DNA of 64,000 nucleotides from assembly GCA_001898405.1 (NCBI GenBank), contig MKTW01000004.1, positions 322,156 to 386,155 on the forward strand, read 5' to 3'. Position numbers and translations under genes: made by a program. Below are positions 1-7,577 of this stretch, piece by piece. This stretch comes from Sphingobacteriales bacterium 44-61 (GTDB lineage: Bacteria; Bacteroidota; Bacteroidia; Chitinophagales; Chitinophagaceae). Within the stretch, counting starts at the first letter, position 1, and every line of letters starts with the position of its first letter. The notes beneath the pieces were generated by a model. The model worked only from the letters and a program-made list of their open reading frames with translations, was not told the origin of the DNA and ran no database searches.

Positions 1-1
1 T

Positions 2-1534
2 CAACATTTGTCCGAACAAGAGCAATTACGCAGGGAAAAACTGGCCGAACTGATCATGATGGGAATTGAGCCTTACCCGGCTCCCCTGTATCCCGTAAAC
101 AGCAATTCTGTTTATATAAAAGAACATTATAAAGAAGAGGTCAAAGACCAGTTTGCAGATGTATGCCTGGCCGGACGGATCATGAGCGTACGTGATATGG
201 GTAAAGCCAATTTCGCCGTGATCCAGGATGGTCATGGAAAAATTCAACTGTATATCCGCCGTGATGATATTTGCCCTGGTGAAGACAAAAGCCTGTATGA
301 TATCGTTTGGAAAAAACTGATCGATATTGGTGATATCATCGGCATCAGGGGCTATGCTTTTATTACCAAAACAGGGGAAACCTCTGTGCATGTAAAAGAG
401 CTTACGCTGCTAAGTAAATCTTTACGCCCGCTTCCTATTGTAAAAGAAGCGGAAGGCCAGACATTCGATGCAGTAACCGATCCTGAATTCCGTTACAGGC
501 AACGCTATGCCGACCTGATCATCAATCCTTCGGTTAAAGAAACATTTGTAAAAAGGACCAGGCTCATCAATTCCATCCGTGAGTTCCTGAATAATAACGG
601 TGCACTGGAAGTAGATACCCCTGTGCTTCAAAGTATCCCCGGTGGCGCTGCAGCAAGGCCATTCATTACACATCACAACGCACTGGATATTCCTTTTTAC
701 CTGCGCATTGCCAATGAGCTTTACCTTAAAAGACTGATCGTAGGTGGCTTTGACTGGGTGTATGAGTTCAGCCGCAACTTCCGCAATGAGGGCATGGACC
801 GCACACATAATCCTGAATTTACCGTACTCGAATTTTATGTGGCATACAAAGATTATCTCTGGATGATGGAAACCACGGAGCAACTGCTGGAAAAAGCGGC
901 CATGGATGTATGCGGCACAACGGATGTAGCAGTGGGCAATAAAACCATTTCTTTCAAAGCCCCCTACAAACGGATCAGTATTTATGATGCTATACAGGAG
1001 CACACCGGTTTTGATGTAAGCCGTATGAATGAAGAACAATTGCGGGCCGTTTGCCGCCAGTTACACATATCTGTAGATAATACCATGGGCAGAGGTAAGC
1101 TCATCGATGAGATTTTCGGTGAAAAATGCGAACAGCACTATGTGCAGCCTACTTTCATTATCGATTATCCCGTTGAAATGAGTCCGCTCACCAAGAAGCA
1201 CCGTGATAAACAGGGACTGGTGGAACGGTTTGAGTTAATGGTCAATGGTAAAGAAGTTGCCAACGCCTATACCGAGCTGAATGATCCTATTGATCAGCGT
1301 GAACGCTTTGAAGAGCAGCTTAAACTACAGGAGAGAGGGGATAATGAAGCCATGTTTATCGATAATGATTTTCTTCGCGCACTGGAATACGGCATGCCTC
1401 CTACTTCAGGAATTGGTTTTGGTATAGACCGGCTTTGCATGTTGCTGACCAATCAGCCTTCGATACAGGATGTTTTATTCTTCCCGCAAATGAGGCCTGA
1501 ACATAAGCCTGAAAGCAGCAGTGAAGAGAAATAA
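2..1534 (+). CDS. lysS: Lysyl-tRNA synthetase, class II (5' end cut by window edge)
   Basis: Charges tRNA-Lys with lysine in the cytoplasm. All three class II signature regions are visible: motif 1 around GALEVDTPVL, motif 2 as FRNEGMDRTHNPEF, and motif 3 as GIGFGIDRL near the C-terminus. The N-terminal third is an OB-fold anticodon-binding domain. The first start-like codon in the window is a TTG at 8, but the frame is open back to the edge (codons CAA CAT precede it). The real ATG therefore probably lies a few codons outside the window, and the gene is nearly complete. From the TTG it gives 508 residues, the usual family length. It converges on the SDR gene, with a hairpin between them. Confidence 0.96.
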   Translation, partial: QHLSEQEQLRREKLAELIMMGIEPYPAPLYPVNSNSVYIKEHYKEEVKDQFADVCLAGRIMSVRDMGKANFAVIQDGHGKIQLYIRRDDICPGEDKSLYDIVWKKLIDIGDIIGIRGYAFITKTGETSVHVKELTLLSKSLRPLPIVKEAEGQTFDAVTDPEFRYRQRYADLIINPSVKETFVKRTRLINSIREFLNNNGALEVDTPVLQSIPGGAAARPFITHHNALDIPFYLRIANELYLKRLIVGGFDWVYEFSRNFRNEGMDRTHNPEFTVLEFYVAYKDYLWMMETTEQLLEKAAMDVCGTTDVAVGNKTISFKAPYKRISIYDAIQEHTGFDVSRMNEEQLRAVCRQLHISVDNTMGRGKLIDEIFGEKCEQHYVQPTFIIDYPVEMSPLTKKHRDKQGLVERFELMVNGKEVANAYTELNDPIDQRERFEEQLKLQERGDNEAMFIDNDFLRALEYGMPPTSGIGFGIDRLCMLLTNQPSIQDVLFFPQMRPEHKPESSSEEK

Positions 1535-1665
1535 ATGTTTACCCTTATTTGCTGTTATTTATGCACGTTCGAACTTTTACTGTTGTTCTATAAGCATAAT
1601 TTTTGTAGCTTGTATACTATAAAAGTTCTTATTACTAGGGTTTAATGGTTAAGGTCATTATAGAC

Positions 1666-1752
1666 AAAGAGGCTGCCAAAAGAAAAACTCTTTCAAAGGA
1701 ATTAAACCTGTTCTTTGAAAGATGATTTTAGCTTGCATTTGACAGCCTCTTT
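1666..1752. repeat. Two-level inverted repeat between convergent genes (terminator or MITE-like)
   Basis: The outer arms AAAGAGGCTG (1666-1675) and CAGCCTCTTT (1743-1752) match perfectly. After one mismatch the pairing continues with CAAA/TTTG. A second perfect pair sits inside, TTTCAAAG with CTTTGAAA. The element is 87 bp and lies between the lysS and SDR stop codons, with a T-rich stretch after the right arm. It could terminate transcription from both sides. The loop is too long for a textbook terminator, and GAGGCTG-type ends resemble IS or MITE termini, so the origin is open. Confidence 0.6.
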
Positions 1753-1758
1753 CTTATT

Positions 1759-2580
1759 TTAATCCACGAAAAGATCCCTGTACAATTTAGCACCCGGCAC
1801 CACTGCATATTTCTCCAGGTCAGTTATTCCCTCAGCAGCAAAAACATCTTCATCAATAAAACAATTGCCAGTGCAATCCTTTGGCGGTTTGCTCAGGATA
1901 TAATACGCAGCATCAGCCAGCACTTCCGGCTTGCGGCTCATTTTAGCCAGCGCTTCACCTCCCAACAAATTTCTTACTGCTGCTGTATCAATTGTTGTTT
2001 TTGGCCACAGTGCATTGGAAGCAATGGGATAGGATTTTAATTCCTCAGCCCATCCCATGGCCATCATGCTCATGTTATACTTGGTCATGGTATAAGCAAT
2101 ATGCCCAGCCAGCCATTTCGGCTGCAGGTTCACCGGCGGAGAAAGCGTAAGGATATGAGCATGATTGGATTTTTTTAAATGCGGGATGCAGGCTTTGGTA
2201 ACAAAAAATGTTCCGCGCACATTGATGGAATAGATCAGATCAAACCGTTTGGGTTCGGTTTGTTCTGTTGGTGTAAGAGAGATAGCTGACGCATTATTGA
2301 TCAGCATATCAATGCCACCAAAAGCAGCCACAGCTTTATCGATAACATTCTGCACCTGGTCTTCAAACCGGATATCACATTGCACGGCTAGTGCTTTACC
2401 TCCTGCTGCTTCCACCTCGGCGGCCGCTGTGTAAATAGTGCCCCCCAGTTTGGTGTTCTCTTCCACTGATTTGGCCGCGATCACAATATTGGCTCCATCA
2501 GCAGCCAGTTTCAGGGCCATGGCCTTACCAATGCCACGTGTAGCACCGGTAATGAGGACGGTTCTGTTCTTCAATGACAT
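1759..2580 (-). CDS. SDR family oxidoreductase, HSDL2-like
   Basis: NAD(P)-dependent short-chain dehydrogenase of 273 residues. The Rossmann cofactor motif TGATRGIG is at residues 11-18, the structural motif NNAS lies mid-protein, and the catalytic pair is in YTMTK (Y-x3-K) with the active-site serine in LTLSPP. The N-terminal sequence and the long C-terminal tail resemble the dehydrogenase domain of hydroxysteroid dehydrogenase-like protein 2, without its SCP2 domain. The substrate cannot be read from sequence; family context suggests a fatty-acyl or sterol-like hydroxyl compound. Cytoplasmic. It stands alone, converging on lysS. Confidence 0.9.
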   Translation of the reverse strand: MSLKNRTVLITGATRGIGKAMALKLAADGANIVIAAKSVEENTKLGGTIYTAAAEVEAAGGKALAVQCDIRFEDQVQNVIDKAVAAFGGIDMLINNASAISLTPTEQTEPKRFDLIYSINVRGTFFVTKACIPHLKKSNHAHILTLSPPVNLQPKWLAGHIAYTMTKYNMSMMAMGWAEELKSYPIASNALWPKTTIDTAAVRNLLGGEALAKMSRKPEVLADAAYYILSKPPKDCTGNCFIDEDVFAAEGITDLEKYAVVPGAKLYRDLFVD

Positions 2581-2892
2581 AGCAAAAATTTTATTGACTG
2601 AAGATAAGAAAAGCCTTCTATGGGTAGCGAAATACCTCGTAAATGCACGGCAGGCGCCGTAATTCCGGAACGGTAAGAAATTGTTACAACTGCTCTGGCA
2701 ACAGCCAAAAACGAAAATTACTTTTGATTGAGATGCTGGTAAAACGACAGGCCTGCATCGAATAAAACCCGAGTCCCGTTTGATCCAATATATCCGACCG
2801 AAAAACCAGGTCCATTAGTTTAGTTTAGATAGCAGATAGCTGATGACAGATAGAGAACACTGTCATCAGTTGTCTGTTGTCTGTTTATAGCC
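2581..2892. other. 312-bp intergenic stretch with one small hairpin
   Basis: No gene seen. A perfect 9-bp inverted repeat, CTGATGACA at 2840-2848 and TGTCATCAG at 2861-2869, lies 24-50 bp past the lptC stop and could act as its transcript end, although no T-run follows. A TACTTTTG box at 2719-2726 fits the Bacteroidota -7 element, but no plus-strand gene follows it and the -33 element is poor. Confidence 0.4.
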
Positions 2893-3477
2893 TTATTGAG
2901 GAGTAAGTCCGTTACTTTTCACGTCCAGCACCGCTGTTGGCTCTATAAATGTCACCGTTTTCAAATCCTGTGTTGCCTGTAAGCCTTTATGGCCCTGCAC
3001 CTGCTGATCCTTAGAGCGGTACTCTGCATATTTATCCGTGTAGAAAATGCCTTTGTTCTGATCCCACCAGAGATCAGGGCTTTTGAGGGTATCTCCTTTA
3101 ACAGTGATCACTACTACACTATCACGCAGGTACACTTTATTGTAGCTTTCGTAGTATTTGCCGTATTTGCAATCCAGCCAGGTGTCTTTACCAAGACTGT
3201 CATTATAAAAATCAACATGCATCGAGCGGGGAAATTCCACGTATTGGGTGTCTGCACTTACGCGGTACATGAGCGGGGCGGTAAGGCGTGCTTTCATTTT
3301 TCCTTCCTGGCTCATAAAGCTTTCGATGTTGCGTGCTTCTTCACGCATCACAGTATCTTTCGTCCACTCTTCTATCGTTTTCTGGTCGTTCTCACAGCCT
3401 CCAACAAAAAAGCAGCTTATACATAAAGCTGCTGCGCAAGAAATTCTTTTTATTGCTATGATAGCTTGATTAATCAT
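2893..3477 (-). CDS. lptC: LPS export protein LptC (lipoprotein-type)
   Basis: Periplasmic component of the Lpt bridge that carries lipopolysaccharide from the inner to the outer membrane. The N-terminus is hydrophobic and ends in a lipobox-like FVGGC, so in this lineage the protein is probably lipid-anchored. The rest is the beta-jellyroll repeat pattern of LptC (alternating polar beta-strands, 'YVEFPRSMHVDFYND', 'DLWWDQNKGIFYTDKY'). An upstream TTG at 3492 is in frame, but the ATG at 3477 is the better start. It overlaps the stop codon of the preceding barrel gene (ATGATTAA), which implies translational coupling. 194 residues. Last gene of the coaX operon. Confidence 0.85.
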   Translation of the reverse strand: MINQAIIAIKRISCAAALCISCFFVGGCENDQKTIEEWTKDTVMREEARNIESFMSQEGKMKARLTAPLMYRVSADTQYVEFPRSMHVDFYNDSLGKDTWLDCKYGKYYESYNKVYLRDSVVVITVKGDTLKSPDLWWDQNKGIFYTDKYAEYRSKDQQVQGHKGLQATQDLKTVTFIEPTAVLDVKSNGLTPQ

Positions 3478-4897
3478 ATTTCTTTTTAACAAACCAGAAA
3501 TCGCTTAGCGACAGGCCTGCTGATATGCGGAACATGTTTTCCTTTAATGCATTGTCATTATTGCCACGCTTAATAAACTCAAAACTGAGATTGATCATCG
3601 TTGCCTGGCCCGGGCTCATCCGGTTATAGTTCAGGAGCGGCAATCCCAGCCCCAGTGAAGCACCAAATGTATTGAGCTTTTTATTGTCTACCTGGATATA
3701 ATCCGGACCGTAGAAAAAGCCTGCCCTGTACGCTACATTGCTGAAATAATTTGGTTTGGGCACAGGTCTCAACTGACCGCCTACGCGCAATTGCCAGTTG
3801 GATTTCACTGTTGGGTCAGCCTGGCCATAAACGCGGTATTCGTCCCAGTTATTCCGTGCAAAATCCACGCCTACCAGCCAGTCGCTTTGTTTTTTATCCA
3901 GCGAAAGCTGCCTGCGCAGTACAAAGCCAATAGTATAAGAAGATGGATATTTGATCTTCCCTTTGACATTCTTTTCTTCATACACGCTGTCAATCCGTAC
4001 ATAACCCTGATTCTCGTCGTAGAAATATGTTTCACGGATGAGATCCTGTGATGCACTCAGGTTGCTGCCTACGTTTCCATAAGCACCTACGGTAAGAAGA
4101 AAGTCTTTATTCAGTTGCGTCATGTATTGAAGGCCGCCACTGAAAAGCAGATTGCCGTAAGAAGTCTTGGTTTGATAATTCCCTGCGTTGTACGATACGG
4201 TATCATTCAGGAAAAACCGGCGTGTGCTGTAATCTTTCGAACCGAAAAGATAGCCAACGCTTGCACCCAGGGCGATCACATTATTCTTTCCGATATAGAA
4301 CTTGTACCCCATCCCCAGGTTGGGCAGGTAAGCACCACCATCTCCCTGGTTGAGGGTAGTGGCCGTGTCAATCGACTGACCCGTATTGGGATCGACCAGC
4401 CTCTCGTTGCTGGTAATTTTATAACTGACCCTTGCCACGGGGCGGATGCCGAAGCTAAGGCCCCAGTTGCGGCGTAAAGGAACACCTATCTGCACATGAG
4501 AAAAAAGCAGATTGCTGGTACCGAATTTATCTGTGTTATTAGGCTCTACCAGGGTACGATTATCGAGGTTGATACCAACATCCAGTATCGCTCTTCCGGA
4601 AGCCAGTTTATTGGACTTTGCTTCTTTGTATGACTGGAAAAAAGAATAGGATGCCGGGTTGCTGTAGTTGATGCTGAGAGGTACAGGAGCGTCATTTACG
4701 CCGGCGGCAATTCCTCCCATTCCACGTAAATTAATATTGGTGGCAGGCACCATATCTCCCAGGCCATATCGTGAATAAGGCGAATTGTCCTGCGAAAAAG
4801 CAGGCAGGAAAGCAGTAGTGAGTAAAACGCTTAATGAAAAACGGAACACTCCTAAAACGTTGATTTTCTTAGGGGTTATTAAGTTCGCTAATGGCAT
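3470..4897 (-). CDS. Outer-membrane beta-barrel protein of the coaX-lptC operon
   Basis: 475 residues. A signal peptide ends at about residue 35 (...LPAFSQ). The mature N-terminus reads SPYSRYGLGD, a phrase typical of a conserved Bacteroidota barrel family. The remainder has many alternating amphipathic strands, Gly/Tyr/Asn-rich turns and a C-terminus with aromatic residues, as expected for an outer-membrane beta-barrel, perhaps FadL-like. Its cargo is unknown. It starts inside the last 29 bp of coaX and ends inside the start of lptC, so the three are surely co-transcribed. The link to LptC hints at a role in envelope biogenesis, which is inference only. Confidence 0.8.
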   Translation of the reverse strand: MPLANLITPKKINVLGVFRFSLSVLLTTAFLPAFSQDNSPYSRYGLGDMVPATNINLRGMGGIAAGVNDAPVPLSINYSNPASYSFFQSYKEAKSNKLASGRAILDVGINLDNRTLVEPNNTDKFGTSNLLFSHVQIGVPLRRNWGLSFGIRPVARVSYKITSNERLVDPNTGQSIDTATTLNQGDGGAYLPNLGMGYKFYIGKNNVIALGASVGYLFGSKDYSTRRFFLNDTVSYNAGNYQTKTSYGNLLFSGGLQYMTQLNKDFLLTVGAYGNVGSNLSASQDLIRETYFYDENQGYVRIDSVYEEKNVKGKIKYPSSYTIGFVLRRQLSLDKKQSDWLVGVDFARNNWDEYRVYGQADPTVKSNWQLRVGGQLRPVPKPNYFSNVAYRAGFFYGPDYIQVDNKKLNTFGASLGLGLPLLNYNRMSPGQATMINLSFEFIKRGNNDNALKENMFRISAGLSLSDFWFVKKKYD

Positions 4898-5594
4898 AAA
4901 GACCTTTAAATATTAATTCAGGGTCTGCAAATATCTTGTTTTTAAGGTGCGAACCCAAATGTACCATATCACCCCCGGTTAAGACGACGTTAAAGTTGTC
5001 GAATTTTTTACGGTATTCGTCTATGAAACCATCTATTTCATAGACCATTCCCAAAGTGACCCCACTGAGGATATTGGTGGCTGTGTCATAGCCGATAAGG
5101 GGTACATTGCTGTTTGCCTCCATCAGCGGCAACTTGGCTGTATAGTGGTTCAAAGCCCTCAATCTCATCTCCATACCGGGCGAAATCCCGCCCCCGGCAA
5201 ACCGGTGGTATTTATCAATAAAATTATATGTGATGCAGGTGCCCAGGGCAATGATCAGGTTATTGCTATCAGGATAAAACCGTACGGAAGCGGCCAGCAA
5301 AGCCAGCCTGTCGGCCCCGATCGTTTCCGGCTTACCCACCAGCGTAGTAAAAGACAACTTAGTAAGATAGCTCAGCTTATGAAAACGGGTCTGCTTCGCC
5401 AGCAACTCTTCCATCGCAGGATCATGGTTGACCACCGAAGAAAGGATGGATTTCTGCGGATGGTACAGATCAATCAATCCCTGTATCGTAGCCGGAGAAT
5501 CATCAGGCAACGTGATGATCTTTTCAATAAGAGGCCCGGTAAAGATGGCAGCTTTTTTCCGTGTATTGCCAAAATCAAAACAAAGGGTGACCAT
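4869..5594 (-). CDS. coaX: Type III pantothenate kinase
   Basis: Phosphorylates pantothenate, the first committed step of coenzyme A synthesis, in the cytoplasm. The ASKHA-fold phosphate motif DFGNT is at residues 7-11, the GADR motif of type III enzymes at 93-96 and the second nucleotide motif in LGTC near 117. 241 residues, normal for CoaX. It is translationally coupled to the outer-membrane protein gene downstream (29-bp overlap) and lies just past the Lon-N-domain gene, all in one direction. Confidence 0.95.
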   Translation of the reverse strand: MVTLCFDFGNTRKKAAIFTGPLIEKIITLPDDSPATIQGLIDLYHPQKSILSSVVNHDPAMEELLAKQTRFHKLSYLTKLSFTTLVGKPETIGADRLALLAASVRFYPDSNNLIIALGTCITYNFIDKYHRFAGGGISPGMEMRLRALNHYTAKLPLMEANSNVPLIGYDTATNILSGVTLGMVYEIDGFIDEYRKKFDNFNVVLTGGDMVHLGSHLKNKIFADPELIFKGLYAISELNNP

Positions 5595-5627
5595 AGGCGC
5601 AAGATAGTACTTTGACTCAGGACCGGC

Positions 5628-6263
5628 TCAAAGAGCCTTTCCTCCCAGGTTTTTAAAGTGTCCATTCAACTTGATCTTCTCCTTCAATTGCTCAATACCA
5701 GCTACCATCGGAATGGTTTTCGACAGGTGACGCTTCAGGTATTCCTGCCGCTGACGCTCATCCATCAGGCCAAGCAGTTCGTATTCCTCTTCGAGGGAAA
5801 GACCTACATGATGTGCTACATCATAGGCTTTGAGCTCTTCTTCCTCCTTTTTAAAATCCTTACTCACTTTCAAAGCCTGGTGCAGCTCACGGATACTGGC
5901 CAGCACTTTTCTCATCTGCTCAATATTTCCCTGTTCCCTGTTGTCCGGATAATTGACAATAGCGCCACTGTATAATTTATCAGGTATTTCTTTTATCACT
6001 TCAAGGATACGGAATACACGCCCCCCTTCGGTGCGGATATCCATTTCGCCATTATCATATACTTTGGAGATCTCCTGTATTTTCACCAGTGACCCCATGT
6101 CCTGCAGCCTTTCATCGATCACTGTTGGTATGCCGAATTCTTTTCCCTGCTGATGGCATTCTGTGATAAGTTGCTTATACCGTGGTTCAAAAATATGCAG
6201 GTTCAATTGCTCACCGGGATAAACAACAATGCCAAGCGGAAAAATAGGAATGAAATTGGTCAT
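5628..6263 (-). CDS. Stand-alone Lon N-terminal (substrate-binding) domain protein
   Basis: 211 residues made almost entirely of the LON-N/PUA-like fold that recognises substrates in Lon protease. The typical opening IFPLGIVVYPGEQLNLHIFE and the FEPRYK motif are present. The AAA+ and protease domains of Lon are absent, as is normal for this family of free-standing proteins. The C-terminal part is charged and helical. Molecular role unknown; possibly an adaptor for proteolysis. First gene of the coaX-OMP-lptC run, about 33 bp upstream of coaX. Confidence 0.85.
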   Translation of the reverse strand: MTNFIPIFPLGIVVYPGEQLNLHIFEPRYKQLITECHQQGKEFGIPTVIDERLQDMGSLVKIQEISKVYDNGEMDIRTEGGRVFRILEVIKEIPDKLYSGAIVNYPDNREQGNIEQMRKVLASIRELHQALKVSKDFKKEEEELKAYDVAHHVGLSLEEEYELLGLMDERQRQEYLKRHLSKTIPMVAGIEQLKEKIKLNGHFKNLGGKAL

Positions 6264-6304
6264 GCTTCAAAGTTATCTTCTTTATCCGATAAGATTTCTT
6301 AAAA

Positions 6305-7549
6305 CTAATCCCTCTTCATGCTGCTGATTTCCCTGCAAACCCCAAACCATTTCCACCACCACAAAACAAAAAAACCATAGATAAATACACCATATTGCGT
6401 TTCCAGGCTCGTTTCAACCAGGAAGCCCATTATTGCTATTGCGTGCAATAGATTCCAGAAAAAACGATGTGGAATATTTTTTACACATAAAGGAAGAAAA
6501 ACGATCATTGTAAATAATATCATTCCTGGCCAGCCAGCCATTCCTCCATATACGATCCATTCGCTGCTGGGATATAACTTATCGGTTTCTTTTATGCCTG
6601 TTACATGCGCGTCGTACCATTGATCGGTTTCACTTTTCAGGTCGCCTGCCCCAACGCCCAGCAATGGGTTTTCCTTTATTATTTCCCATCCGGCTTTAAG
6701 CGATACCAGCCTGTTTCCATCACTGGTGCCCGACATGTATTTGTTTTTGATCACAAAAGAGAGATCATATAAATTATATTTTACCCTGTTCTGAAATGTG
6801 GGAAAGCAAAACCAACCGATCAGTAAAAAAATAATCAGCCCTCCGGTCACCAGCAGTGAAATTCCCGGTTTCCGTTTTGCTTTATAAAAAGCGAAAGCCA
6901 GTCCAAACACGTACAACATCAGCAATCCCGTGCGGGCAGATAAAATATGGAGATAAACAACAGGGATGATCAGGAGTGCTAACCGTACACCCCGGTATTT
7001 TCCCGGAAATTTGTCCCATAGCAATACGATTGTGATCGCTGCCAGGCAAACCAGCCAGCTGAACCGTACATGATCATCATCCAGTGGAGTAGGAATTGTT
7101 TTAGCCCGGAGATAGCTTTCATTGATCGATTGCATATCCAATAAATACTGGCCAATACTCCAGCAACAGGCCAGCGTTGCAAACAATAAAAAGCTATACG
7201 CAATAATTTTCCATTCTTTTTCTTTCAGCCGCCATTGGCCTGCAAACGCAATTGGCAGCAATAGAAAGGGGAGTTTAACCAGCAATACTTTTCCCCATTC
7301 CTGTTTGTCTTCACTCCATAAACCGGAGATAAAGGGGATGAAAAACAGCAGGCTTATACTGATCAATAAAGGAGAGGCAAGGAATTGTTTCAATTGTGTA
7401 TATACCTGGCTATGCAGTGTGGCAAGCACAATGAATGCAATAAGGCTGATGGATAAAAGAGCGCGTGAAACAAACAGGCTGGCCAGCATCAAGATGATCG
7501 TGGCAAAAATGGCCCTGTTGCGCCACTCATTCTGTACAAGAATCCCCAT
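6305..7549 (-). CDS. O-antigen ligase family membrane protein
   Basis: 414 residues with about ten hydrophobic segments spread over the whole length and one large periplasmic loop (around residues 245-330) carrying a GVGAGDL motif, the pattern of Wzy_C/WaaL-type O-antigen ligases and polymerases. These enzymes join or polymerise lipid-linked glycans at the periplasmic face of the inner membrane. Ligase cannot be told apart from polymerase here. Divergent from the MeaB-GT fusion gene with only 28 bp between the start codons, so the promoters must overlap coding sequence. Confidence 0.82.
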   Translation of the reverse strand: MGILVQNEWRNRAIFATIILMLASLFVSRALLSISLIAFIVLATLHSQVYTQLKQFLASPLLISISLLFFIPFISGLWSEDKQEWGKVLLVKLPFLLLPIAFAGQWRLKEKEWKIIAYSFLLFATLACCWSIGQYLLDMQSINESYLRAKTIPTPLDDDHVRFSWLVCLAAITIVLLWDKFPGKYRGVRLALLIIPVVYLHILSARTGLLMLYVFGLAFAFYKAKRKPGISLLVTGGLIIFLLIGWFCFPTFQNRVKYNLYDLSFVIKNKYMSGTSDGNRLVSLKAGWEIIKENPLLGVGAGDLKSETDQWYDAHVTGIKETDKLYPSSEWIVYGGMAGWPGMILFTMIVFLPLCVKNIPHRFFWNLLHAIAIMGFLVETSLETQYGVFIYGFFVLWWWKWFGVCREISSMKRD

Positions 7550-7577
7550 ACATTTGTAAACCTACAACAAGTTTTTC

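Noticed and set aside
422-1039. 205-codon minus-strand open frame
   Set aside because: Antisense shadow of lysS.
1535-1645. 36-codon frame right after the lysS stop, starting with ATG
   Set aside because: Short, Cys/Leu/Phe-rich, no support beyond adjacency; likely chance in AT-rich DNA.
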